Positions 1-7,823 of a stretch of 64,000 bases of DNA are shown in pieces; within the stretch, counting starts at the first letter, position 1; every line of letters starts with the position of its first letter. Both the position numbers and the translations under genes were made by a program. Source of the DNA: Nitrospirales bacterium LBB_01 (GTDB lineage: Bacteria; Nitrospirota; Thermodesulfovibrionia; Thermodesulfovibrionales; Magnetobacteriaceae); the NCBI GenBank assembly GCA_004376055.2, contig CP049016.1, forward strand, positions 1,488,001-1,552,000, given 5' to 3'. Under the pieces are notes generated by a model. It was not told the DNA's origin and searched no databases. It saw nothing but the letters and a program-made list of their open reading frames with translations.

Positions 1-386
1 ACAACACCATTATATTCGTACACTACCGAGACGGGAATCGCAACGTCAGTACTTAAATGACCTATAACCGCTATGACATTTTCATTATCTGCAAATTCAC
101 GCGCTATTTTGATAGCCAGTTTCGGTTTTATCATGTCATCTCTTTCTATGTACCTCATTTTTCTTCCCTTAAAGCCGCCCTTTGCGTTGAATTCCTCTAT
201 CGCTAACCTAATGCCATCTATCATATCTTCGGTTTGTGTAGAAGATTTCACGACCCCGATAACTATATCCCCTCCAATGTTCTCTGCTTTTTTACCTCTT
301 TCCTCTGATTTTTCATAATAATTCTTGCATGAATTAAGTATTAGTATAAAAAGCAGAAACAAAATTAAAGCAAATGTTCTCTTCAA
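1..386 (-). CDS. Branched-chain amino-acid-type ABC substrate-binding lipoprotein (partial)
   Basis: The first about 128 codons of a periplasmic binding protein; the C-terminal part lies beyond base 1. Translation from a TTG at 386 gives a hydrophobic signal ending in a lipobox (LNSC, Cys about residue 20), so a lipid-anchored protein is expected. The rest matches the start of the Leu/Ile/Val-binding family (Peripla_BP_6): a strand like IVIGVV, then a helix with IRLAIEEFNAKGG and GRK, and an AVIGH segment. No ATG or GTG lies in frame upstream, so TTG is the only ordinary start. It begins 5 bases after the SPFH gene stop and is probably cotranscribed with it and the ABC exporter. The ligand is unknown. 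Such domains also serve as sensors, so transport is not proven. Confidence 0.75.
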   Translation of the reverse strand, partial: MKRTFALILFLLFILILNSCKNYYEKSEERGKKAENIGGDIVIGVVKSSTQTEDMIDGIRLAIEEFNAKGGFKGRKMRYIERDDMIKPKLAIKIAREFADNENVIAVIGHLSTDVAIPVSVVYEYNGV

Positions 387-391
387 ATCCG

Positions 392-1258
392 CTATTTCCC
401 TGTGTCCAAAAGAACAGGCAATCCGGACTTACCGGCCCCTATGACTATAACCTTTGAGTTAGGAGATTTTGACAGCTCTTTGGTAGCATTTATACCCTCA
501 TATCGTAGTATGTTTTCGCTTAAAGAAGCGTTTATTGTATCGTTATAAAGTTTTATTCCATCGGCCTCCACCTTTTTTCTTATGGCCTCTTGTTTTTCTC
601 TTTCTATCTTGAACAAGTATGCGAGCGCTAGTTGTTCCTGTTCAACTTTATTTAAAATGGCTTTCTGTATTTCTTCTGGCAGTGTTACCTTTGTTATCAT
701 AACGCTGTCTATTTGAACAAATCTGCGCGATACCTGTTTGAGAGTCTCGTTTAAGAATGTCTGGATCGCTGCATTTTTGTTTGAATAAATTTCCTCAGCG
801 TCATAATTACCTACTACGGCACGCAGGGCGGCCTCCACCTCCGGTTTTACTATTGCGTTATAATAATCAGTCCCGACTGCCTGGTGCAGCACTCCTAACA
901 CCTGGTAATCCGGACGATATCTGACAGCAACATCCAGATGTACCATTAACCCTAGTTTGGTTAGTGCATCTACTCCTTGATGGGATGTCTGAAATCTGAC
1001 ATTGTAAACAGTCATCTTATCCCATGGGAATATCAGTTGTATTCCCTCTCCGTAAAATATATCTACCACCGTGCCGCCAAAAAACCTCTTATAAAGTACG
1101 CCCATCTCTCCGGAGCCTATAGTGATAACCATCCTGTTCCAGAGAAATGCAAGTGTTAGCGCTATCAATATCAGAGTTACCAGCATCTGCGGGATGTGCT
1201 CACTAAGGTTATTTCTGAAACAGGTTATGCGTTTTCTTAGTTTAGTTGTGATTCCCAT
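392..1258 (-). CDS. SPFH/prohibitin (Band 7) domain membrane protein
   Basis: About 288 residues. One membrane segment near residues 25-45 is followed by an SPFH domain (IGSGEMGVLYKRFFGG, then a prohibitin-like stretch with FQTSHQGVDALTK and VRYRP) and a long charged helix rich in E, K and Q that likely forms a coiled coil. Family members scaffold membrane microdomains or regulate membrane proteases; the specific partner here is unknown. ATG at 1258 is preferred over ATG at 1267 because a GAGG lies at usable distance only for the former. The start overlaps the end of the ABC transporter gene, which suggests translational coupling. The neighbours suggest it assists the exporter or the binding lipoprotein; this is inference. 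Confidence 0.8.
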   Translation of the reverse strand: MGITTKLRKRITCFRNNLSEHIPQMLVTLILIALTLAFLWNRMVITIGSGEMGVLYKRFFGGTVVDIFYGEGIQLIFPWDKMTVYNVRFQTSHQGVDALTKLGLMVHLDVAVRYRPDYQVLGVLHQAVGTDYYNAIVKPEVEAALRAVVGNYDAEEIYSNKNAAIQTFLNETLKQVSRRFVQIDSVMITKVTLPEEIQKAILNKVEQEQLALAYLFKIEREKQEAIRKKVEADGIKLYNDTINASLSENILRYEGINATKELSKSPNSKVIVIGAGKSGLPVLLDTGK

Positions 1259-2882
1259 GATGTCCATCCTCAGTTATTTTTCCGTAATCCATCTTAAACA
1301 CCCGGTCTGCGACATAAAAGTACTTGTCATCATGAGTGGCTGCGATTATCGTTTTACCCTCGTTCTGCATTTTCCTCAATATTGTGTCATAAAAATATTT
1401 TCTAAAATGCGGGTCCTGATCTGCCGCCACCTCATCCAGCACATAAACCGCTTTGTCCTCCATTAGGGATTCAATAAGAGCAAGCCGTTTTCTCTGTCCT
1501 GTGGAGAGTTTTATATCAGTAAACTTACCATCAACGTATGAGGCTTTCTCCGCAAGTTCCATCAAGTTAATCAGCTCGTTTAACTTTATCTCGTCAACAT
1601 TGTCTATTCCATAGAGCCTGTCAAAAACATGGGATTCAGTGAAAATAACTGAAATCAGGTCCCTGTAATAGGTGTAATTTGTCATATTTACCGCTATATC
1701 ATCCACCATAATTGTTCCAGACTGAGGGTAATAGAGTCCTGTCAGCATTTTAAGCAGGGTGGTTTTGCCGGAACCGTTTCCACCGACTAAGAATACTATT
1801 TCACCACGTTTGATGCTCAGGTCTATAGGCCCAACGGTAAAGGATTGTTTTGCCTCACTTTCAGGGTAAGTAAATGTTAGTCTTTTGAGAGTTATTGCAT
1901 CAAATGTTTCCTTACTTTTTAGAATTGCATCAGGAGCCGTGTGTTTCATGTCGTCAGCATTTTCCAGAAGTTTTTCAAGATTATCAAAGCGCTCAAGCGA
2001 CATGTTTGCCTTAAGTATAAGCGGTATGGCCTCTACCACGTTACCAAGCGGGCCTATTATAAACAGTATGACCGCAGTTATTTGTCCTATGGTCTTTACC
2101 GTTACTGAAGAGGTCTGTGGCAGCACAAAGACGATAGAGCCAAGCAGTAAATAGAAAAATATCTGAATAAATATGTAGTTGGCTATCACTTTATTCTCTG
2201 TGCCTATCTGCATTTCTTTGGTGGAACGAGATATTTTTTCAAGATAATTCCGTAACAGGTCTTCGCTCTTTTTCACATTCATCTTGATTTCTTTAAAACC
2301 CTCAAGGATGTGATTCATAGTGTCAAAGTACTCACCCTCTTTCTTAGCTGCAGAGCGAAGTCCCTCGCTTATTGCTTTTTGATTTATAATATAGATTATA
2401 ATTGCACTGCCTATCATGGCTGCCGCAAACCAAAAAGCAGTCGTTGAAAGCACAGCTATATAGATGAAGCAGAAAAACAGCATTACTAATGATGACAATC
2501 CGTTGACCATTTTTCTTGACGCCTCATAGACAATCTCTGTGTTATCAGCCATAGTGGTATATATGTGTGTTTTGCCGATTGTCTCCAAAGACATCAGGGA
2601 GGTGCGCCTGATTTTATCAGAAATCCGCATATTGGAACGATACATGGCTGTGCGAACTGTTGTGGCAGTTTCATAGAGAGAATATTTTTTTGTAACTACA
2701 TACAGTAAAATGCACAAAGAAAACATTAAAAGCGACCTAAAATTAAGTTGTGAAAAATCCTGAGCGACGTTGTTTATAATTACCACCACCATTGCATTGG
2801 CGGAACCTGCCAGAGCGGACATCACTATAACTCTCGTGCTTCTGAGGTCAGTCTCAGCAGTTAGGAAATCTAAGAGTCTCAT
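1242..2882 (-). CDS. Cyclic-peptide-type ABC exporter (SyrD/PvdE-like), fused membrane and ATPase domains
   Basis: 546 residues. The N-terminal half (about 1-300) has several hydrophobic helices of an exporter membrane domain. The C-terminal half is an ABC ATPase: Walker A GGNGSGKT at 367-374, signature LSTGQRKRLAL from 459, Walker B VLDE ending at 484, and an H-loop in AATHDD. The LSTGQRKRLAL signature and a Q-loop region without glutamine (VIFTESHVFDRL) are typical of the SyrD/PvdE cyclic peptide or siderophore exporter family. No peptide synthetase gene is in the window, so the substrate is unknown. It heads a three-gene unit with the SPFH protein and the binding lipoprotein. A promoter is visible at 2960-2989. 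Confidence 0.85.
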   Translation of the reverse strand: MRLLDFLTAETDLRSTRVIVMSALAGSANAMVVVIINNVAQDFSQLNFRSLLMFSLCILLYVVTKKYSLYETATTVRTAMYRSNMRISDKIRRTSLMSLETIGKTHIYTTMADNTEIVYEASRKMVNGLSSLVMLFFCFIYIAVLSTTAFWFAAAMIGSAIIIYIINQKAISEGLRSAAKKEGEYFDTMNHILEGFKEIKMNVKKSEDLLRNYLEKISRSTKEMQIGTENKVIANYIFIQIFFYLLLGSIVFVLPQTSSVTVKTIGQITAVILFIIGPLGNVVEAIPLILKANMSLERFDNLEKLLENADDMKHTAPDAILKSKETFDAITLKRLTFTYPESEAKQSFTVGPIDLSIKRGEIVFLVGGNGSGKTTLLKMLTGLYYPQSGTIMVDDIAVNMTNYTYYRDLISVIFTESHVFDRLYGIDNVDEIKLNELINLMELAEKASYVDGKFTDIKLSTGQRKRLALIESLMEDKAVYVLDEVAADQDPHFRKYFYDTILRKMQNEGKTIIAATHDDKYFYVADRVFKMDYGKITEDGHHGNHN

Positions 2883-2959
2883 TTGTCAGTATTTACCCCG
2901 TTATGAAAGTATGATATACACTAAGGTCTGATTGGCAGTCGAGCTTTTTAACACATTTG

Positions 2960-2989
2960 ATTATACAAGCTGTTATAACAAAAATGCAA
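2960..2989 (-). promoter_or_regulatory. Sigma-70-type promoter for the ABC/SPFH/lipoprotein unit
   Basis: On the minus strand TTGCAT (2984-2989) is followed after 18 bases by TATAAT (2960-2965). The predicted transcript would begin near 2953 and leave a leader of about 70 bases before the ABC gene. The -10 is a perfect match and the -35 matches 4 of 6. Confidence 0.45.
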
Positions 2990-3000
2990 TACGTACGCTT

Positions 3001-4386
3001 CTAATCAATACCATACTTCTTAAGCCTGTGTCTGAATTGCCGAAAGGATATATTTAGCATTTTTGCGGCCTCAGTCTTATTGCCGGAGGTTACCTCAAGA
3101 GCTTTTTTGAGATATTGTTTTTCTGTCTCCATCAAAATGTCATCAAGAAACTCCCCCTCAGGCGGGAACTCTAACGTTACAATTAGTTGTCTTATTATTT
3201 CCATAAACGTGCGCTTGCCAAGTTGCTCCCTGAGTTCTCCGGGGAGCTCCTCCTCTATTATTGTCTCTTTTTCGGAAAATGTCAGCACCCTGTCAATTAT
3301 ATTTTCAAGTTCCCTTACGTTGCCGGGCCACGAGTACTTCATCAGGGCGTCAATGGCGCCGCTGGTAAATTTCCTGTCAGTTATGTTGTTTTTCTCCAAA
3401 AAGTAATCTATGAGTATAGGTATATCATCTCTTCTGTTTCTTAACGGCGGAATGTGAACAGGGATGACGTTTAATCTGTAATAGAGGTCAGTTCTGAATC
3501 GTCCGGCCATGGATTCCTCTTTAAGGATTTTGTTTGTTGCCGAGATTACCCTGACATCCGTCTTAAGGTCTTTGGTGCCGCCGATTCTTCTGAATGTGCC
3601 GTCTTCAAGCACCCTGAGAAGTTTTGCCTGTAACGCAAGCGGCATATCGCCTATCTCATCCAAAAACATCGTACCGTCGTTTGCCACTTCAAAAAGACCC
3701 TCTTTGTTTGAGGATGCACCTGTAAAGGATCCCCTCATATGCCCAAACAGCTCACTCTCTAAAAGCCCCTCAGGCATGGCCGCACAGTTGATTGCAACAA
3801 AATCTTTGCCGGCTCGCTTACTCAATTTATGTATGGCGTGGGCAAACAGTTCCTTACCGCAGCCTGTTTCGCCTGTCAGTAATACGTTTGAATTGCTCTC
3901 TGCCACCTTTGGCACTGCCATAAGGAGATCCCTCATACACTTACTTTTGCCTATTATATTTTCAAAGCGGTAAGAGCCGTCCAGTTGATCTTTAAGGTTT
4001 TTAACTTCTCTGCTAAGATGTCTTTTTTCGAGCGCTTTTTTTATTATTAATCGTATTTCGTCTATTTTAAATGGCTTATTTACATAGTCGTAAGCTCCGG
4101 CCTTCATTGCCTCAATAGCATCCTCTGTGGTACCAAAGGCTGTTATCATTATAACTATTGTCTCCGGGCTGTGCTCTTTGACCTCCCTTAAAACTTCAAA
4201 TCCGGTTTGCACTGGCATTTTAATATCTGTCAGCACGATGTCAAATATGTCTTTTTTTACAGCCTCAAGCCCCTCACGACCGTCATACGCTGATACGACC
4301 TCATACCCTTCTCCCTCTAAAAGCATCCTTAGAATTTCATTCATGCTTTTCTCATCTTCCACTATCAGGATTTTCCCATATTCCAT
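3001..4386 (-). CDS. pilR: Sigma-54-dependent response regulator PilR (NtrC family)
   Basis: 461 residues. A receiver domain (1-120; acidic pocket E10/D11, phospho-acceptor D54, K104) is followed by an AAA+ sigma-54 activation domain (about 140-375; Walker A GETGCGKE at 172-179, Walker B MFLDEIG) and a C-terminal Fis-type helix-turn-helix (NKTEAAKMLNISFRQFRHRL). The sigma-54 contact loop reads GSFTGA (219-224) instead of the usual GAFTGA. It starts 2 bases after the sensor kinase stop and lies in one run with the kinase and pilC, so pilus gene control is the likely role. Targets such as pilA are not in the window, and other NtrC-type regulators look alike, so the name rests on context. Confidence 0.85.
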   Translation of the reverse strand: MEYGKILIVEDEKSMNEILRMLLEGEGYEVVSAYDGREGLEAVKKDIFDIVLTDIKMPVQTGFEVLREVKEHSPETIVIMITAFGTTEDAIEAMKAGAYDYVNKPFKIDEIRLIIKKALEKRHLSREVKNLKDQLDGSYRFENIIGKSKCMRDLLMAVPKVAESNSNVLLTGETGCGKELFAHAIHKLSKRAGKDFVAINCAAMPEGLLESELFGHMRGSFTGASSNKEGLFEVANDGTMFLDEIGDMPLALQAKLLRVLEDGTFRRIGGTKDLKTDVRVISATNKILKEESMAGRFRTDLYYRLNVIPVHIPPLRNRRDDIPILIDYFLEKNNITDRKFTSGAIDALMKYSWPGNVRELENIIDRVLTFSEKETIIEEELPGELREQLGKRTFMEIIRQLIVTLEFPPEGEFLDDILMETEKQYLKKALEVTSGNKTEAAKMLNISFRQFRHRLKKYGID

Positions 4387-4388
4387 TT

Positions 4389-6026
4389 CTATCCACCTCC
4401 AGGTAAAAAGACGTCAAACGTAGTACCTTTTTGGGGAAAACTAACCACCTTTACTTTCCCCGAATGCTCCTCTATTATCCTATAGACTATGGCAAGTCCT
4501 AAACCTGACCCCCCTTTTTTGGTAGTATAAAAGGGGTAAAATATCTTTTTTAAAACATCTTTTTCAATACCAGTACCGGTATCGCTAAATGTTATTTTAA
4601 CAAAACCGCCCAAGTGTTTAACCGAAATACTGAGACTCCCGCCGTCTGTCAACGATTGCAGGGCATTTATCCCCAGATTCAGAAACACCTGTTTGATTTT
4701 ATCCTCATCACAGTTAATTGTTAGTAAACGTTCCGGTTCTTCAAAGTTAATGCTTATCTGTTTGCCGCCCTCTGCATAGGTTATCACAGAGGTGCGCAGC
4801 ATGTCCACACTCTCTCGCAGCACTTTATTTAAATCCACAGAGGTAAGACTGGGAGGTTTTGGGCTTGAGTATATTAGAAAGTCAGTTATAATCTTATTGA
4901 GTCTGTCCATTTCCTTAATCGCAATGTCCATGATGCGGGTTGTACGTTCGGGTTTGAGTGTGCCTGAGAGGCTGTCCTCCCTAAGCATTTCTACTGAGGT
5001 TCTGAGGGCGGCCAGAGGATTTCTTATCTCATGGGCAATGTTTGCGGAAAGCTCTCCTATGGCTGCCAGTTTCTCCTTTTCTTTCATATCCCTTTGAAGC
5101 TCCGTGATTCTTGTCTGATCCTCAAAGGCTATGACAAACCCCAGCAAATGCCCTGAATTGTTTATATGGGCTGATATTTTCATCTCTATAATCTTTTCGC
5201 TATCATCCGTGTAGTCTGTAATCGTACCCTTAAAAATTCCAATATCAATTTGAACCGGTACAAATTCAAAGATGTCATAGAGGGTTTTTTCGGCTGCCTT
5301 CTCTCTTAAGATGCCTGTTATCTTTTCAGCCGGTCGGTTAAAAAGCATTATCTTGCCGGCCTTATCTGTGTAAATCAAGCCGGCAGGTATATTTTCTATC
5401 ACCTCTCTATGAAATGAATAGAGGTCTTGAAAATCACTTTCGGTCTGTTTAAGCGTGCTTGAGGTTCTTTCAAGCCTGATAAGAAGATTGCGGCTTAAGT
5501 AAGCGGTTAGAAAAAGAGCCGTCATATTTGCAAATATGTTGTAAAAGAAATCTTGACCAATCAGTGTAGGAGAATATGGAACTTTTAATATTTGATAAAA
5601 TTGCAGCACTATAATCACACCGTAGCCGATTGAATTTAATGACGCCGCTATCATAATGGGCGCCCTGCCAAGAGTAACACCGGCAGAGATAACATTTACA
5701 AGCAGCAAAAATGAAAACCAGCTGTCTATCCCTCCAGTTATGATAATCAGAAAAAGAATAATAAAGGAATCAAAAACAATCTGAAAGTAGGTAAATACAT
5801 GAAACCTGCCGCTGGTTTTAATATCAGGTGATTTTTGGAGTTTTTTAAGGACAAGCAGGTAAAGAATCGTAAGAATGAATATAAACACAGCCAAGTTGGA
5901 AAGCAAATCAGGGAATGGGAAAACGGCAAACTTTCCGCCGTAAAGAAAAAACGATGCAAGCAAAAGATATGTAACTCCGACCCTGAGAAGAATCAGCGCT
6001 CGGATTTTTCTTATTTCAACAAACAA
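4389..6026 (-). CDS. pilS: PilS-like sensor histidine kinase
   Basis: 545 residues. Six hydrophobic helices in about 1-180, a PAS domain (about 205-315), a dimerisation/phospho-acceptor domain with the H-box NIAHEIRNPLAAL (His332), and an ATPase domain with N-box NLGINAL, DTGTGI and GGSGLGLAI. This arrangement matches PilS, which phosphorylates PilR. The signal sensed is not evident from sequence; in known PilS the membrane part senses pilin. Only 2 bases separate it from pilC upstream and from pilR downstream, so the three genes form one transcription unit. Confidence 0.85.
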   Translation of the reverse strand: MFVEIRKIRALILLRVGVTYLLLASFFLYGGKFAVFPFPDLLSNLAVFIFILTILYLLVLKKLQKSPDIKTSGRFHVFTYFQIVFDSFIILFLIIITGGIDSWFSFLLLVNVISAGVTLGRAPIMIAASLNSIGYGVIIVLQFYQILKVPYSPTLIGQDFFYNIFANMTALFLTAYLSRNLLIRLERTSSTLKQTESDFQDLYSFHREVIENIPAGLIYTDKAGKIMLFNRPAEKITGILREKAAEKTLYDIFEFVPVQIDIGIFKGTITDYTDDSEKIIEMKISAHINNSGHLLGFVIAFEDQTRITELQRDMKEKEKLAAIGELSANIAHEIRNPLAALRTSVEMLREDSLSGTLKPERTTRIMDIAIKEMDRLNKIITDFLIYSSPKPPSLTSVDLNKVLRESVDMLRTSVITYAEGGKQISINFEEPERLLTINCDEDKIKQVFLNLGINALQSLTDGGSLSISVKHLGGFVKITFSDTGTGIEKDVLKKIFYPFYTTKKGGSGLGLAIVYRIIEEHSGKVKVVSFPQKGTTFDVFLPGGG

Positions 6027-6028
6027 GT

Positions 6029-7123
6029 TTACTTAATAAGAGTGACCATCTTAAAGATGGGCAAGTACATTGCAACAACAGTGAACCCAACGGTTCCGCC
6101 CAGAAAGACAATCATAAGAGGTTCCATGAGGGCTGTCAGATTTGAAACTGTGTTGTCAACCTCTTCGTCGTAAAAATCGGCTATTTTAGAGAGCATTGCA
6201 TCCAGCGCTCCGGTTGACTCTCCTATTGCAATCATACTGGTAACCATGGGCGGGAAAACCCCTGCCTTGCTAAGCGGGTCTGACAACGCCAAGCCCTCTG
6301 TAACTGCGGCCCTTACCGTGTATATGGTTCTTTCCACTACTTTATTTCCAGAGGTTCTTGCGGTGTTTTCAAGCCCCTCAAGGATAGGCACACCGCTTGA
6401 GATAAGTGTACCAAGGGTTCTCGTAAATTTAGCAACTGCCACCTTTCTTATAAGAATACCGAATATGGGCATTCTGAGCATTATTTTATCCGTTATGTAC
6501 TTGCCGTTGTCGGTACTCCGAATTTGCTTATAGACAAAAACAGTTGCCACTACTACTACTACAATCATAGCGCCGCCCCAGCCAGCTATAAAATTGCTGA
6601 GGGCTATGATTACCCTTGTTGGAGCTGGTAGTGTGCCGCCCAGTGAGGCAAACATCTTAGCAAACGTAGGTACAACAAAAACCATTATGACGCCTATACA
6701 GATGACCGCTATAGAAATGATAACTATCGGATAAGTCATGGCGCCTTTTACTTTCTTTTTAAGCCTCATAGACTTTTCAATATAGTCGGCAAGCCTCTGA
6801 AGCACCGTATCCAAAATACCGCCTGCCTCGCCTGCCTGAACCATGTTGGCATATAGTTCATCAAAAACCTTAGGATACCTTTTCAGTGCATCAGAAAATG
6901 TTGAACCACCCTCTACTTCTAATTTCATTTCATATATGATGTTTTTAAATGTGGGATTTTCCGATTGCTCAGACAATATGTCAAGCGACTGAACAAGCGG
7001 AAGCCCGGCATCAATCATTGTTGAAAACTGGCGTGTAAATACCACCAGATCTTTATCAGATACTGAACCGCCGAATGAAAAACTCTTTTTCTTTAGCTGC
7101 CCTGTCGTTTTTTGCACCGCCAT
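6029..7123 (-). CDS. pilC: Type IV pilus inner-membrane platform protein PilC (GspF family)
   Basis: 364 residues with two T2SSF repeats: LVVFTRQFSTMIDAGLPLVQSL near residue 28, and a second copy after VAKFTRTLGTLISSGVPIL. Three long hydrophobic helices separate and end the repeats. PilC/GspF proteins form the inner-membrane platform that the assembly ATPases work on. At 364 residues it is somewhat shorter than the usual about 400 because the N-terminal leader is short, but both repeats look complete. A strong Shine-Dalgarno (AAGGAGGGAA) precedes the start. It heads the pilC-pilS-pilR run; pilB and pilT are not in the window. Confidence 0.9.
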   Translation of the reverse strand: MAVQKTTGQLKKKSFSFGGSVSDKDLVVFTRQFSTMIDAGLPLVQSLDILSEQSENPTFKNIIYEMKLEVEGGSTFSDALKRYPKVFDELYANMVQAGEAGGILDTVLQRLADYIEKSMRLKKKVKGAMTYPIVIISIAVICIGVIMVFVVPTFAKMFASLGGTLPAPTRVIIALSNFIAGWGGAMIVVVVVATVFVYKQIRSTDNGKYITDKIMLRMPIFGILIRKVAVAKFTRTLGTLISSGVPILEGLENTARTSGNKVVERTIYTVRAAVTEGLALSDPLSKAGVFPPMVTSMIAIGESTGALDAMLSKIADFYDEEVDNTVSNLTALMEPLMIVFLGGTVGFTVVAMYLPIFKMVTLIK

Positions 7124-7219
7124 ACATTTCCCTCCTTAAGCACATTCAGGCAATTAGCTATTTTATACTAAAGCTACAGATTTTTTCTTGTATGTATTTA
7201 CAATTACATTGCCAGCTGT

Positions 7220-7648
7220 TTAAGGTTTCTTAATAGACTTCAAGTAAACAATACAGTCCTCACAATTTACACCATTTTCTTTAATACACCTCTTTTTGCT
7301 TAGCTCCCAGCAGGACATGGATTTGTTGACAAAGGCTGAACACATGCTTTTCTTTTGCTCCGGACAGTTTGTTATCTCCCAGCATGGAGCATAGTCAAGG
7401 AGGAGTTTCAGTCCTTCAATGCTTATCTTTCTGTGATGAATCAAGTCTCTTATACACTGGAGCCATTTAATGTCATTTTCCGAGTAGTATCTGTTTTTAT
7501 TTCTTCTTGCTGGCTTGATAAGTCCGTGTTTTTCATATAATCTTAGTGTCTGGTCAGTTATGCCTACTAACTCGGCTGCCACCCCGATAGCATAAAGAGG
7601 CATGTCATTTCTATGTACAACCGAACTCTTTTTCACATCTGGCATCAT
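7220..7648 (-). CDS. MerR-family regulator with C-terminal two-CW cysteine domain
   Basis: About 142 residues. The N-terminal part is a MerR DNA-binding domain (YAIGVAAELVGITDQTLRLYE, then NRYYSENDIKWLQ). The C-terminal third holds eight cysteines in CWEITNCPEQ, MCSAF, SCWELSKKRC and CEDC, the pattern of a two-CW domain also present in the 31695-32321 protein. The cysteines may bind a metal or iron-sulfur cluster, or sense redox; that is inference. ATG at 7648 is chosen over ATG at 7666 because GAGAG sits about 5 bases before it and the upstream ATG has no ribosome site. A promoter with a dyad in its spacer (7716-7745) suggests autoregulation. Confidence 0.8.
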   Translation of the reverse strand: MMPDVKKSSVVHRNDMPLYAIGVAAELVGITDQTLRLYEKHGLIKPARRNKNRYYSENDIKWLQCIRDLIHHRKISIEGLKLLLDYAPCWEITNCPEQKKSMCSAFVNKSMSCWELSKKRCIKENGVNCEDCIVYLKSIKKP

Positions 7649-7715
7649 AATGTCTCTTTCCTTCATGCGCCGGTAATAACGTATTTAGTAATTGCCGCTA
7701 TCAACATCTGTACTA

Positions 7716-7745
7716 ATAGTATCTTAATTAAAATTAAAAAATCAA
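7716..7745 (-). promoter_or_regulatory. Promoter of the MerR gene with dyad in the spacer
   Basis: Minus strand: TTGATT (7740-7745), an 18-base spacer, TACTAT (7716-7721). The spacer contains TTAATT-TT-AATTAA, an exact inverted repeat. MerR-family proteins bind dyads between -35 and -10, usually with 19-20 base spacers, so this could be the autoregulatory operator. The region is AT-rich, so chance is possible. Confidence 0.4.
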
Positions 7746-7823
7746 GATTTTTTTTTATTGTCGCAGCAAGGTCACAATGTCAGGATATTAGCAAAATGAA
7801 AAAGTGCAAAAAGGTGATTGGCC

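Noticed and set aside
73-318. 81-codon plus-strand frame at the left edge
   Set aside because: It is the complement of the binding lipoprotein, whose translation is clearly protein-like.
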